From Oncomelania hupensis (taxonomy: Eukaryota > Mollusca > Gastropoda > Littorinimorpha > Pomatiopsidae): a stretch of DNA of 64,000 nt. The notes below the pieces were generated by a model. That model was given only the letters and a program-made list of their open reading frames with translations, did not search any database and was not told the DNA's origin. Each line of letters opens with the position of its first letter. Within the stretch, counting starts at the first letter, position 1. This document shows positions 1 to 10,920 of this stretch, piece by piece. The stretch lies in NCBI GenBank assembly GCA_036898135.1, contig CM072515.1:76479072-76543071 (forward strand), read 5' to 3'. The translations under genes and the position numbers were made by a program.

Positions 1-290
1 TCAGAGCAATGGTCGGTGTGCGTCGGGAATGCCTACTTTCTCCAACCCTCTTTCACATCTTTCTAGAGCGCATCATGTCAGATACCCTTGCAGATCACGA
101 AGACACAGTCAGCATAGAGGGTACAGCAATCTCTAACCTTCGTTTTGCGGATGACATTGATGGATTGGCTGGAGAGGAACAAGAAATTAAACAGCTGGTA
201 CAGTGGCTTGACACCACCGAATGGAAATAAGTGCAGAGAAGACAAAAATGGTGACCAACAACACCAACGGCATGAACACGGACATCGGGG
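1..290 (+). pseudogene. RTE-like LINE reverse transcriptase fragment
   Basis: The open stretch at 9-230 encodes a reverse-transcriptase palm piece with the motif RFADDIDGLAG (F-A-D-D catalytic box) preceded by GVR..CLLSPTLFHIFLERIMSD. It matches the RT of the longer LINE at 33259-35911 residue by residue (there RFADDIDGLAGEEQE), and similarity continues at the nucleotide level to about 290. A deletion relative to that copy removes the residues after the LDT motif, so the frame closes at 230. Both ends of the LINE are missing here: the left edge is the window edge and the right side runs into unrelated sequence and a GA microsatellite. In an intact element this protein would copy LINE RNA at the nicked target. 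Here it is a dead fragment. The family is seen by direct comparison; the RTE-like clade is inference. Confidence 0.85.
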
Positions 291-364
291 TTTTCAAAAA
301 TACAGCTACTAATACATTAGTCACCAGGCAACGGAATTATCTAGCGTGAGGCAGAGATCGAGAG

Positions 365-368
<4 letters not shown>

Positions 369-427
<59 letters not shown>
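369..427. repeat. (GA)n microsatellite
   Basis: Uninterrupted GA dinucleotides, followed by a T-run and AT-rich DNA. From 428 to 649 I see only AT-rich sequence and a short AC run near 555-568. Confidence 0.95.
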
Positions 428-430
<3 letters not shown>

Positions 431-649
431 TTTTTTTTAAAACTTTTTTAAATTAGGGATACAGATTTTAGACTAATTAATTAGTCTAATCTTCCAATCT
501 GTCCATTAACAAATTAACATAGTAAAGAACACTAACTTGGAAATCATATAAATCACACACACACACACATGCACCCACAATCACACCAACATCTTCATCA
601 TTATCTTTAAACAATTGTAGTCAACCACCCCTTCCTATCCCATACCCTT

Positions 650-680
650 ATAATAATAATAAAAATAATAATAATCATGA

Positions 681-728
<48 letters not shown>

Positions 729-820
729 TAATAATAACAATTACAATAATAATTATTATTAATATTACTACTAACACCACCATCACCACTACTAATATTA
801 TTATTATAACAAGAATATCC

Positions 821-852
<32 letters not shown>

Positions 853-897
853 GCAACAACAATAATAGATAAATAAATAAATAAATAAATAAATAAT
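650..897. repeat. AAT-rich compound microsatellite
   Basis: Long AAT runs at 650-727 and 823-851 with an AAC-containing middle, then an AAAT run at 873-897. Reading frames across it encode only poly-Ile or poly-Tyr and are not genes. Confidence 0.95.
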
Positions 898-959
898 ATT
901 TAATATAAAAAAAATAATTACGTGAAAAACTGTGTTATATCAAAATATATCACTTTTAT

Positions 960-1925
960 TATTAATTTTACAGATGCTTACACAGGGTATTTTTAAAAGA
1001 AAATATTTTTGTCGCAATGTTTTCACTCCAGAGGGAGAGAGTTCCATACAGCAGCTCCATTAAATGATAGGCTATGTTTGTATAAATCAATACGAGGGAG
1101 GGGTAGTTTATAATTATAAAGTCTATGCCCAACAACTAGATTAGTAAAAAATATATCAAGATATGCAGGTGTTTTTCCATGTGTGATTTTGAACATAAAG
1201 ATAGCTGTATTAAATATAAATTGTTTTTGAAGTGGTAGTATTCTGAGTTCCTTGTATTTCTCATTAGTTGTAATATCTGTATTTATATTATAAAACTTAT
1301 AGAGTATCTTGATTGCTCTTTTATGAAGACTGTTTAGTGGTTTAATTAGCGCGTCACTTGCATTACACCAAATAGTTGATGCAGAATTAAAATGAGACAT
1401 ACAGTGGGCATAGAAAAAAGATTTTAATGCACCAACCGTAACAAAACGTCTAAGTTTATTTAGAAGGAAAAGGTATTTCGAAATTTTTTTTTTACAGATA
1501 TGGTTAATATGTGTGACCGCCAGCTAAAATCATTATCAATGATTATGCCTAGCACTTTGTGTTCACGAACTTGATCAATATTGTAGGACCCTTAGTTTAG
1601 ATTAAGGCATAAAGATCCATTTTGACGTTTTTGTCTTGTTGTGAGAAGCATACTTTTGCTTTTATTAGGATTTCATTTCATTCTATTGTTGTCACACCAG
1701 TTATAAATTTAATTTATGCTTATTTGAAGACTTTGTTCTACCTGTTGTAGATTTTTATTATGAGTATGGAGGGATGAATCATCAGCAAATAGGTCAAGGT
1801 TAACATTTTGTGTGAGAAAAAGGGGCATGTCATTGATAAATATATAAAATAAAATAGGGCCAAGAATCGATCCTTGTGGAACTCCACAAGTGACATCTCC
1901 AGAAGACTGTAACATGTGAGCGTAT
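960..1925 (-). pseudogene. CR1/L2-type LINE ORF2 C-terminal half, decayed
   Basis: On the minus strand, 1925 to about 1700 reads CGVPQGSILGPILFYIFINDMP...LFADDSSLHTH, the RT motif block with the F-A-D-D active site. Frames below 1700 give TTRQKR and IIDNDFSW, and 1400-1023 gives SLHKRAIKILY...LPLPRIDLYKHSLSFNGAAVWNSLP, the typical C-terminal tail of CR1/L2-like ORF2 proteins. The pieces are in the right order but in different frames with stops, so it is a pseudogene. The N-terminal endonuclease is absent: the 5' end is cut at about 1925, where a SINE tail lies on the other strand. The same clade occurs at 54930-55345 and 61104-62193. The exact clade is inferred from motif style. Confidence 0.8.
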
Positions 1926-1987
1926 ATTTTGGTTACAGATCGCCGCGTTTTTGAGTCTGATTTAAAAAATAAGGCGCATATAGAATC

Positions 1988-2068
<81 letters not shown>
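1919..2068 (+). mobile_element. SINE family B, 3' end with (ATT)n tail
   Basis: Contains the family B 3' block (GATCGCCGCG, then GAGTCTGATTTA, then a GCGCATATAG-type motif) ending directly in (ATT)n at 1989-2067. The same block occurs at 5197, 14108, 29113, 30818 and 31846 on the plus strand and at 26438 and 55369 on the minus strand. The tRNA-like head is missing here, so the copy is 5'-truncated. Confidence 0.75.
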
Positions 2069-2070
<2 letters not shown>

Positions 2071-4362
2071 GTAACCACGGACGACGGTCTTTGAACTCAT
2101 TTGACTTTTCTAACTGCCAGCACACGTCCCTGTGGCACAGTGCTAAAAAGCTCGACTTGCTTGTAGGCATCCCCGTAGAGCCTTGTTTGTATGTAGCCAG
2201 TCACGGGAGATATCTTATAGGAACCGATTGCGACTAACTGTAATGACTCTTTATACAGTGGCACACTTCCCCCGTGTCAAAAGGCCTGTATTTAGAATTA
2301 TCGAAGCTCTGGTGAACGGAACGGTCGGAAGCAACACTGTCCTAACAAACATAACAGAAGCCCCCTCTCCAAAACGCGTTGTAAGCGTGGGTTTCGTCCC
2401 TGAAAATTTTCGTTGTCTCAGTTTGTGCAGCATGGAACTGGTTATTTGGAATACCTTTCGGTCCGAAGATGCCAAAAACTGTAAAGGAAAGATAAAAATG
2501 GCGGCCGCCGTTTGTACATCGAGAGAGCGATACATGATACGCCATGTGTAAAGGGAGAGAAGGCCATGGTATTCTTTCATCCCAAGGCGTGGAAACCCAA
2601 CTTCAGTCTCTTTACGGCCCAACACGCGCTCCTCTATCTCCCGTCCCTCCTTCCCCGAAGGCGTTTTTACCTCTACCCCGCCTTCCAACTTAAAAACAAA
2701 ACCTCTTTCTAACTTGTACTTTTATTACCGTATATAGTTGTACTGTGTTCAGCGACGTTTATTTTATTTTCTTCCTTTTGCACCCCCCCCCCCCCCCCGC
2801 GCTCACCTCCACAGCCCGCCCAATAACAACGCACGTGCGTAATTAGCTCGTACAGCCCTACTGCCACCAGGTTGTCAAAGGCTTCGGTTGTTTATAACTG
2901 CGAGGCATGTCAAGAACAGGTCAAGAAAAGGAAGTTGCACAAGTTCACAGCCTCCTCATCGCCTCCGACCACCCTACCCCCTCTCACTAATCCACACTTT
3001 GAGGAACACCCACCGCTATCATTCCTGCGGATATTCGATTTTAATTTGTTTAATTTTTAAAATAATCATTGGGCAGTGGAGCCAATGAGATGTAACAATA
3101 AACATTTTAAAAAAAATATTTCGTTTAAAAATCTATGACTTCCCCTCAAGAGAAGCTCAAAGGGCAGCTACAGCTAGAAGTACAACCATGCACAAACAAA
3201 CAAACAAACAAACAAACAAAAAATCAACAACAACAACAACAACAAAAAACGTATTTTTTTGTTTTCTTGCAGTTGATATTATTATTATGTTAATGCCTAT
3301 ATAGTAACAGGTACATACATATGTATATAACTGAAATGTCATAAATAAATATTCTAATTTTATAGGTAGCTGCAAAAATAATTAGCTACTCCCTTAGGGA
3401 ATTGCAAAGGGAGTTAATAAGCTCCATCAGTGAATTTTTGACAACTTCCTGTTTTGCCAAAAGTGTGGGAAACCATTTAATTCGGTCGTGGACTGTTAGT
3501 GTTAGCGTGAAGAAATGTAACGATTAGTGAGGGTGTCTTCCGATCCATGTACAGTTGGGGTAAAGACAGCTCATAGATGTAGGCCTACAACTAAAGACAC
3601 AAAAGTTAAATAATAATAAATTTAAAAAAAAATAATAATAATATTAAAAAATAAAATAATAATAATAATAAAATTAAAATTAAAAATAACGTCTAAATAC
3701 GCTGGACGATGACTGTTATTATTATGCTACAGAAAATGTTATAGGTATAGGCCTGCTAGTTGCTAATACAGTGAGTGCAGAGGTGAAGTATAAAGGTTTG
3801 GATTACATGTCATGAACGCTAACGTGCTTGTAAAATATACTAAAAAAAAGTAAAATAAAATAAATATAAAAATACACACCCACACACACACGCACACACC
3901 CCCGCGCGCGCACGCACCTACACACACACACTGGCCGATTTTTTTAAAAGTTTATCTAGCATTGATGTAGAAATGTCCACAATCTATTTAAAAGAAACCT
4001 CCTCAACATCCACCCACCAACCCTTTTGTCCACGTTTCTCCCACTCCCGACAGCATGAAGTGGCCCATTTTAAAATCCCGGTGAGTAGAGTGTCTCCATA
4101 GCAGTAGAAGTACTTAATGGAGGCGATTAAAAAAAAAAATCCGTTAAAACGAAGAAGCAAGTGCTGAAAGCTCGTCGCAACGTACAACGTCAGGAGTCGT
4201 TTCCTAGAGCGCAGCATTTGAGGCATGAACGCCGCCGCTGTGGTCACTTCCTGCCGTCCAGCCTCCTGCAGGCTTCAGACTGCTGAACTAGGGAAAGGGA
4301 CCTAGTATTGGCTCCACATCCCCTCCTACACACTCAGGTAAACCAGCACGTTCGTCACTGTC
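2069..4362. other. Unassigned DNA with simple repeats
   Basis: No recognisable gene. Plus-strand 2499-2552 contains an ATGGCGGCCGCC start context, but the frame closes after 17 codons. A minus-strand open frame at 2251-2688 (145 codons) has no family resemblance I can name. A C-run lies at 2783-2798, an AAAC run at 3196-3218 and an AC-rich run at 3879-3931. The rest is AT-rich. Confidence 0.5.
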
Positions 4363-4440
4363 TCCTCCTCATCATCATCATCTTCGTCGTCATCATCATC
4401 ATTATCGTCGTCGTCATAATCGTCGTCGTCATTATCATCA
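4363..4440. repeat. TCA/TCG trinucleotide microsatellite
   Basis: Interrupted TCA/TCG repeats immediately upstream of a SINE. Similar TCA repeats resume at 4796-4830 on its far side, so the SINE appears to sit inside a microsatellite. Confidence 0.85.
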
Positions 4441-4797
4441 GGCGCGGTGGCTGAGTGGTTAGAGCGTTGGCTTGCGGATCTGAAGGTCCCGAGTTCGAGC
4501 CCAGGCCGGGGCATTGTGTTGTGTCCTTGGGAAAGACACTTTACTCCCGTTTCCTACTCCTTCGGATGAGAGTATAAACCGAGGTCTAGTCTGTGTCGCA
4601 TACATTCCATCATAACGGACTTTAAAGATCCTGACGCTCATGTCCTAGACGGGTGAGTGCCGGTGACAAGAACACACCCAGCATGTACCTTGGGTAAAGC
4701 GCTTCACTTGGGGCTGCTGTACTTTCGAAAATGAAAGTGCCCGAATTTCACCTCGGTGATAATCAAGTTGTTAAAATCCAAATCCAAATCCAAATCA
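4441..4797 (+). mobile_element. tRNA-derived SINE family C, full copy
   Basis: The head, about 4443-4512, resembles a tRNA with a pol III A box (GTGGCTGAGTGG) and B box (GAGTTCGAGCCC). An unrelated body of about 270 bp follows. The 3' end is a short tandem AAATCC tail near 4775-4795. This is the normal plan of a tRNA-derived SINE, transcribed by RNA polymerase III and moved by a partner LINE. A 5'-truncated minus-strand copy at 12136-12362 shares the body, which confirms it is dispersed. The head resembles a Leu/Ser-type tRNA, but I cannot assign the parent with confidence. Confidence 0.85.
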
Positions 4798-5045
4798 TCT
4801 TCATCATCAACAACGTCGTCATCCTTTGTCATCGTTTTCGGCAGCAGGGGGGTGAGGAGAGGTGGGAGGGGGAGGGTCGACCTCCGATTTTTTCAAGCAG
4901 CTACTTTTATGACACATGACCTGAGTTGTTAAAAATGATTGTTTTATTTCAGGTTTTGAATCTGATCTATTATAATGCAGACCTACTGAATAGACACGGA
5001 CGATTCCTGTCCTTAGTACCTTCCCTCCCCATCATCCCTACTCCG

Positions 5046-5187
<142 letters not shown>

Positions 5188-5196
5188 AGTATTTTT

Positions 5197-5432
5197 TATG
5201 CCGAAGGCCGCTGTTTTGAACTCCGCGTGGGACGAAATTACTTAGGTACTAGACTTTTTAGGACACCGAGGGTTTCTGCGGGTACTCCGGTTTCCTAATT
5301 TCCTTCAATAATAATATTGGATACAGTCTATCTAAATTAAAAAAAAAATTCTTTTTGCCTTCTGTAATATTGATTTCTTTTAGATCGCCGCGCTGTGAGC
5401 TCAATTGAAAAAAAAGCAGGTGATAGAGTCCT

Positions 5433-5494
<62 letters not shown>

Positions 5495-5518
5495 GTTATT
5501 ATTATTATTATTATTATT
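5197..5518 (+). mobile_element. SINE family B, partial copy with (ATT)n tail
   Basis: Begins inside the tRNA-like head (GCCGAAGG ... CCGCGTGGG). It continues through the shared body (GTACTAGACTT, ACACCGAGGGTTT, GGGTACTCCGGTTT) and ends with GATCGCCGCGCTGTGAG, a CCTG and (ATT)n at 5434-5518. Block order matches the copy at 30818-31170. Confidence 0.85.
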
Positions 5519-5520
5519 AC

Positions 5521-5605
5521 AGTTGTCTGTGGGCGCCTCGGGTAGCTTGAGTTAGGTTCTGTATCGGCCAGCGCTTTGAGCAGTTCCTGAGCTGGATCAG
5601 TGCTG
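5521..5605 (+). repeat. Dispersed repeat family F
   Basis: A block with GGGCGCCTCGGG, AGCTTGAGTTAG, TGTATCGGCCAGCGC and TTGAGC recurs at about 28981-29075 with only scattered differences. It directly follows the SINE tail here and precedes a SINE B copy there. It looks like a retroposon 3' end (GCGCYTTGAGC ... GCGC.ATAT), but neither copy shows a head. Confidence 0.6.
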
Positions 5606-5639
5606 TATATACATATAAGAACAATAAAATTAAAAGAAA

Positions 5640-6280
5640 TAAACATGCGCTACCCAAAGCTTTCTTCTATCTGTTGACAATACAAAATTCGTGCCGGAGT
5701 GTCAGGGATGAAGCGTGGCAGTGATGGCCATACCGCAGACTCTCAGACCATACCTGGGGTGGATCGTTCGCTCCTCCAACCTTTCAGAGCACTTACAAAC
5801 ACGGAATAAAAAAGGGAGTACGTCTATGTTTCCATAAGTCTTTGTTCTCTCAGGGCTAAGTTCACCCAGACCTTTGTTGTCCCAGGGTTTTAAGTTCCAT
5901 GCTGAGGGTTTTGTTACCCCCATCTCCACAACTCCCTCCCCACCGCCATCCCCTCCACCCAGGTCAATTTTCCGCACATATGTGTATGATAGCTATCGGG
6001 GGAACAAAGACTTTGGGGGTGGGGATGGGGGATGGGGGTCTAGGCCTGAAGAAACATAGACATGGTGGTAGATATAGATCTAGTGTGCATATTACTGGGG
6101 GACACCAGGTTGACCCCCGAACAGTAAATCTCACAGCGTTGTTGTGTACCGACAGAAAAGGGGATGGAGGGGGGTTGGGATGGGGTGGGGGGAGGTGTAG
6201 ACGTCAACAGCCAAAGCTCCACTTAAAATAATGTAGCTTCAGGTCACGCGCAAACGTCGGCTCAGGCCAAACCAGTTCAC

Positions 6281-6283
<3 letters not shown>
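5640..6283. other. No gene seen; G-rich stretch
   Basis: No protein family is recognised in any frame. 5925-5965 is C-rich and 6010-6035 and 6160-6200 are strongly G-rich (GGGGGTGGGGATGGGGGATGG-like), which might form G-quadruplexes. Confidence 0.4.
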
Positions 6284-6335
<52 letters not shown>

Positions 6336-6351
6336 GATAATGATGATGATG

Positions 6352-6414
<63 letters not shown>

Positions 6415-6415
6415 T
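6284..6415. repeat. AAT/GAT compound microsatellite
   Basis: AAT runs flank an alternating TGATAA block at about 6310-6350. Confidence 0.95.
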
Positions 6416-6599
6416 TGTAGCCGACACAGCGACTCAACCAAAGCTTTTTAGTTTTGAGGTTAGGTCATCCAGGCTAGCTATAAATAGCTTCGCCGATGCT
6501 TCCTTTCCTTTCCTTTCACTGAAAGGGAGGGTGCAGGCAAGCTATAAATAGCCCGCAACAAGCAAAATGTGGAGGCACTAAACAGTGCTGCTCACATAA

Positions 6600-7041
6600 G
6601 CATTGAGCCGGTGTGCCGAGTGGAGTATTTGACTCACGTCTCTCGGCGACGCCCTTGAGAACACGGCCCGACTCGAACTTCTACTTTTTATTTAAAACAT
6701 TAAAAATTTTGGCCCTGCAAGGAGATGAAGCGTGTTGATATATAAAACCGGTTTGCCGGCTACTAGTGCTGCAGCACTCTCTACAAGTCACTGCCAATGA
6801 CTTACATAAAATGTCTGCCGACAGTGTAGTTCTGCTCACCACCAAAAGCAGAAGACGAATGGTCAGGCGGGGAGAACATATGACGTGTCGCCAAAGGATT
6901 CTGCACAGCAGGGGTCGGGGTCATGAGCGCGCCTTTCAGGCCAGCGACGAGCAACTTTCAGTCTCGCGACAAGTTGCGCGGTTATGAGCCCCGATTACTG
7001 CAGTCACCGGAACCGATAGTCGCTCAGACATTGTCGTGACA
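6600..7041 (-). mobile_element. Possible LTR remnant of a gypsy-like element
   Basis: Read on the minus strand, 7056-7042 is a purine tract (AGTCTAGGAGGGGG) directly followed at 7041 by TGTCACGACAATG. TGTCACGA is also how the LTRs of the intact element at 15272 and 21888 begin, and a purine tract abutting TG is the normal 3' LTR boundary. About 300 bp further in, near 6745, is a TATA-like TTTATATATC. I could not find a second LTR, internal coding sequence or a target duplication, and the far end is a guess. Confidence 0.35.
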
Positions 7042-7890
7042 CCCCCTCCTAGACTAGCGGGCAATAAACTCTGCATTTGGCCAACCTTTTGTTGGAATTC
7101 CGTGCATGTGTTTGTGAGCTTTTGTTTGCTAACGGCACACGTCTGTGGTGTGTATTATGTTTTGTGGAATATAAGTGAATAGATCTCAATTGTTTTTAAT
7201 GTTTGTATCGTATCGCACGGCAAATTTTTGTAATATTTCAAGCGAATAAAAGTTTTAAGTCTAATATCAAATATATTTGAATAAGATTTCAAGAAGAAAA
7301 TCAATCTGTTGTCGCCAAGAAGTTGTACTTATATATACTTATATATCCTATCCCACTGAAACAACAAAACATCATGACGTCGTTTTTGCTGCTACATCTG
7401 TGTTCGGAGTTTCATTTTGTCATTTCACGATAGGCTTTTGTCGTTGTTATGTGAAGCAATTAGTGTTGAGGTCGCATGCATACTGACGTCATGGACTGCC
7501 GTATGGCCACTGACTCGGTGTTGGAAGATCATTGATTGATTGTCATACTATACGTGGTCAGTTCGTGTTGCATTACAGCTGATGACAACGAGCAGGTGGG
7601 CGACAGATAACTACGCCGCGAACTAAATATTACTATAATGTAAGTACCCGTGAAATCTGAACTTGAGAAAGTCCACGAGAAAGACTAATAATGATCTGGT
7701 GTAAGGTGGTTATGTCATCTTGCGTACATGTTATAGGTCTTAAAAAAAACAAGTTTAAATAAACAAGATGGAAAGCCAATCAAATATATTTGAGACACTC
7801 GTACACACATAGCTGGTAAATAAGCAATATTGAAAAGTGTTCATTTTTTAGGCGCTGCGGTGTTTTATTTATTTTTTGTTGTAGTTTTTT
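7042..7890. other. No gene seen
   Basis: AT-rich sequence with a polyadenylation-type AATAAA at about 7243 and no recognisable reading frame. Confidence 0.4.
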
Positions 7891-7894
7891 TTTT

Positions 7895-8052
7895 GGGACA
7901 CCCTGTTGTCTCCATTGGGAAATTGCCCGAGTCAAAAGTAAATAATATTCGGAGAAATATAACGCCCAGATGCTGGACCGATCCAACACCTGTCAGGCGC
8001 CATTGGTTTGTGGCCTGTAGATAAGGCAAGTTAGTCCCACCTTAGATCACAA
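7895..8052 (-). mobile_element. SINE family D, internally deleted copy
   Basis: Shares the blocks TTGCCCGAGTC, AAAGTAAATAATATTCGG, AACGCCCAGATGCTGG, ACCTGTCAGGCGC and GACAAGGCAAGTTAGTC-like sequence with the complete copy at 27645-27973. The 3'-terminal part is shortened here. Confidence 0.8.
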
Positions 8053-8331
8053 GATCCCTATACGCTACGTGTCCGGGGACGTTTATCTACTTGCCTGCCT
8101 GCCTTAGACCACAACGGTGGCCTGTTGTGACTGGGCTTTGTCATAAGGAATCAATAGGAACACGTGTAATGATAGGCGGCTATCTGAGTTATCTGCAAGC
8201 AAACAATGGTCAAAATCCAATGTCAGTGTTTAGATACAGCGCAACACTTGTTAAGAAAAGGGTGAAGCACAATGACCTTGACCTTTGAGAATACAAATAC
8301 CAATGATCCAACATGCTTAGCAATAGTTCAT

Positions 8332-8441
8332 CCCTGTCCTATCCTATTCTATCCCGTAACTCGGAGGTCTTAGGAGGGTCACCAGAGGATCTTGTAACCA
8401 GCGTACTCCATCTTTCCCTGTCCTCAGCAACCCTGGTGGTT
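8332..8441 (-). pseudogene. RTE-like LINE 3' end fragment
   Basis: The plus strand reads TCCTATCC repeats, then CCGTAACTCGGAGG, then ACCAGCGTACTCCATCTTTCCCTGTCCTCAGCAACCCT. The same order occurs at 23757-23860, so it is the 3' end of the same LINE in reverse orientation with a short (ATAGG)-type tail. Only the last few codons of ORF2 are included. Confidence 0.8.
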
Positions 8442-8524
8442 TGGCAATTGTTAAAGTAGCCGCCAAGTAAAAATGATGAATTTTGGTTCAGTTATTCTTC
8501 AGATATTGCCAAAAGTGTGTTTGG

Positions 8525-8627
8525 AACACACACACACACACACACACGCACGCGCACACACCCACACACCCACACACACACACACACACCCACACCCACC
8601 CACCCACACACACACCCACACACACAG
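8525..8627. repeat. (AC)n microsatellite
   Basis: AC dinucleotides with CCC interruptions. The poly His-Thr frames are artefacts. Confidence 0.97.
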
Positions 8628-8699
8628 CCGAGGTTACACAGTATTATCATGACTTTCCCGAAACGCCACCTACGTTGGGCTGACAATTTGCAGTGTTCG

Positions 8700-8745
8700 A
8701 ACCTTAACCCTAACCCCTACCCTAACCCAGCCCTAACCCTAACGG
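8700..8745. repeat. Interstitial telomere-like CCCTAA repeats
   Basis: Several CCCTAA units with small variants (AACCCTAACCCCTACCCTAA-like), matching the common metazoan telomere repeat TTAGGG on the opposite strand. Confidence 0.7.
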
Positions 8746-8915
8746 ATCACTGTTCTGACGTCAAAACAAGTAGGCATGTCAATACAAGTTAGGTAGATGT
8801 TCACTGTTTTGTCCAGATAATACTGTGTAAACAAGGACACACACACACACCCACACACACACACAAAGAAATTGGGAGCGACGGCCCGACCGACTGACTT
8901 ACAGCAGGACTGCTA

Positions 8916-9033
8916 CTGAACAATAACAGACTGCTACTGAACAATAACATGACTGCTACTGAACAATAACATGACTGCTACTGAACAATAACAGACGGCT
9001 ACTGAACAATAACATGAATGTCACTGAACAATA
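8916..9033 (+). repeat. 22-bp minisatellite, left half
   Basis: Units of about 22 bp with the core CTACTGAACAATAACATGA, in about five to six copies. The array resumes at 9701 after an inserted LINE end. Confidence 0.95.
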
Positions 9034-9700
9034 ACATAATAATAATAATAATTACTGTATTTATAATGCGCTTATCTTATAATAATTATAACTCTAAGCG
9101 CGCACTCACAACTCACGCACGCATGTGCACGCTTTAGACAATGACACATGTAACAATTACGCAAAAAATACATTCACTCAAATATACTCATACCACAAAC
9201 AGACCAGACACTATATGTAAGAGACAGCTGGCGATGGGGTGCGTAGTGAGGTCATAGTGTTAGAACTGCTTGAAAAGGTAAGTTTTGAGGGCAGACTGGA
9301 AGGAGGTGGGAGAGGGTTTCTGACGGAGAGAGAGTGGAAGAATATTCCAGATGGATGGGCCGTAGACAGAGAAGGAGCGGGACCCGAACGTGCTGAGTTT
9401 GGAGCGAGGAATGCGGAGGCGGAGAGGGTCGGAGGCAGAGCGAAGAGAGCGAGAGGGAATGTATGGGTGAAGTAAGTCAGAGAGATAGAGAGGAGCGGAG
9501 TTGTTGAGGGACTTGTAGCGGAGAGACAAGGTCTTGTATTGAATGCGTTGGGAGATGGGAAGCCAGTGTAGGGCTTTGAGCAAGGGAGTGACGTGGTCAG
9601 ATTTCTTCTTTCTGAGGACGAGGCGGGCAGTATTGTTTTGAACGCGTTGGAGAGGGAGAGTGGTGGAGCCGGGAAGGCCGGAAAGAAGGGAGTTGCAATA
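9034..9700 (-). pseudogene. L2/Rex-like LINE ORF2 C-terminus inserted in minisatellite
   Basis: The minus strand at 9583-9260 encodes LKALHWLPISQRIQYKTL, SLRYKSLN, APLYLSDLLHPY, RSLRSASDPLRL, FGSRSFSVYGPSIWNILPLSLR and FKSALKTYLFKQF, the C-terminal signature of L2/Rex-type LINE ORF2 proteins. Beyond 9583 the frame is broken. The LINE 3' end is an AAT-rich tail at 9034-9053 next to a TTTATAATGCGC motif. Identical 22-bp minisatellite units flank both sides, so the insertion split a pre-existing array. Only the 3' part of the LINE inserted, which fits 5' truncation during target-primed reverse transcription. Confidence 0.85.
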
Positions 9701-9850
9701 GCAGACTGCTACTGAACAATAACATGAATGTTACTGAACAATAACATGCATGTTACTGAACAATAACATGAATGTTACTGAACAATAACATGACTGCTAC
9801 TGAACAATAACATGACTGCTACTGAACAATAACAGGGCTGGTACCGAACG
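9701..9850 (+). repeat. 22-bp minisatellite, right half
   Basis: Continues the array from 8916-9033 with the same core, including AATGTTACTGAACAATAACA variants. The last unit near 9838-9855 is degenerate. Confidence 0.95.
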
Positions 9851-9855
9851 ATAAC

Positions 9856-10405
9856 TACTTGAAGTAACCTGTATACCAAAACTCAACAACATTGCTTGGG
9901 CCGTTTTTGAGATATTGAACAAAACGTGTTTAGCAATACAATGACCAATGACCGTAACCTTTGCTATAGAGGAAATAGGATTCCACGGAAGGCATGCCAC
10001 TAACCTAGGTCATGTTCCAATAAAAGTTGGTCAAAATCCGTTCAGTTGTTCTTCAGATAGGGCTTCCAACGGACCGACCAACATTTGGTAATTCTAATAC
10101 TCCCAAACGCTTTCAAAATATTTGCAGATAAATGTAGAAATTAAAAAAACAAACTCTGAACACAAGGTAAAAGCACATAAATATTATTTTCAGTTTTATT
10201 TAAAAACACCACCACCACAATCAGCACCATCACCAACAACAATACTTTATCATGTATCTCTCAAAGAGAAAAGTCACGTCGCATACATATGTAATAAACT
10301 AATGCAAACCCAATTAAGATCGAGTTTTGTGAGCAATATCAAAATTTATTTCCCGTAAAGGCGAACTCCCCAATACAGAGCAGAGTAAGCAAACAGTCTG
10401 TCAAT
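9856..10405. other. No gene seen
   Basis: AT-rich. Short frames show no recognisable domains. Confidence 0.4.
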
Positions 10406-10500
10406 TAATAATAATAATAATAACGGATTTTTATATAGCGGGTACTCCAGCCTATGACCAGACTCACCACGCTTTACATAATCATTACATATAAATACAT
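10406..10500 (-). mobile_element. Retroposon 3' end with ATT tail
   Basis: An AAT run (10407-10422) abuts CGGATTTTTATATAGCGGGTACTCC and CGCTTTACATAA. Read on the minus strand this is a GTAAAGCG ... CGCTATATAAA ... (ATT)n end, a common 3' terminus of SINE/LINE elements. The upstream body is not recognised. Confidence 0.45.
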
Positions 10501-10556
10501 GCACCCGATAAAACATTACTTTTGCTACAATACACCAAAAGACAGAACAGTAAGGG

Positions 10557-10640
10557 TACACTATTTACAACTATGTACACAAATTACAAAAAAAAAGACA
10601 GAAATAGACTATTTACAACTATGTACACAAATGACAGAAA
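10557..10640. repeat. Short tandem duplication
   Basis: Two copies of about 45 bp sharing ACTATTTACAACTATGTACA and an AAAGACAGAA-type linker. Confidence 0.75.
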
Positions 10641-10800
10641 AGACAAAGATAGTCGTTGTGCTGAGGACAGGGAACTATGCATGAGTTAAGGTACAGGTAA
10701 TCCCTAAATGTGTGTGTGCCTGCGTGTGTGGGTGTGCGTGTGCGTTTGTGTACGAGAGAGAGAACTTGGGATTTTATTTGAATGTAATAATAGCATTGTT

Positions 10801-10920
10801 GCGAGACAAAGAGACAGAGAGAGAGAGAGAGACAAAGAGAGAGAGAGACAGAGAGAGAGAGACAGAGAGAGACAGAGAGAGAGACAGAGAGAGACAGAGA
10901 GACAGAGAGAGACAGAGAGC
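10801..10920. repeat. GA/GACA-rich microsatellite
   Basis: GAGA runs interspersed with GACAGA. The Arg/Glu frames through it are artefacts. Confidence 0.95.

Noticed and set aside
2251..2688. 145-codon minus-strand ORF as a host gene
   Set aside because: No recognisable domain and no splice or promoter context; the length is not remarkable for this base composition.
8916..9850. CRISPR-like array of 22-bp repeats
   Set aside because: There are no unique spacers between units; units are directly tandem. The window is eukaryotic in style.
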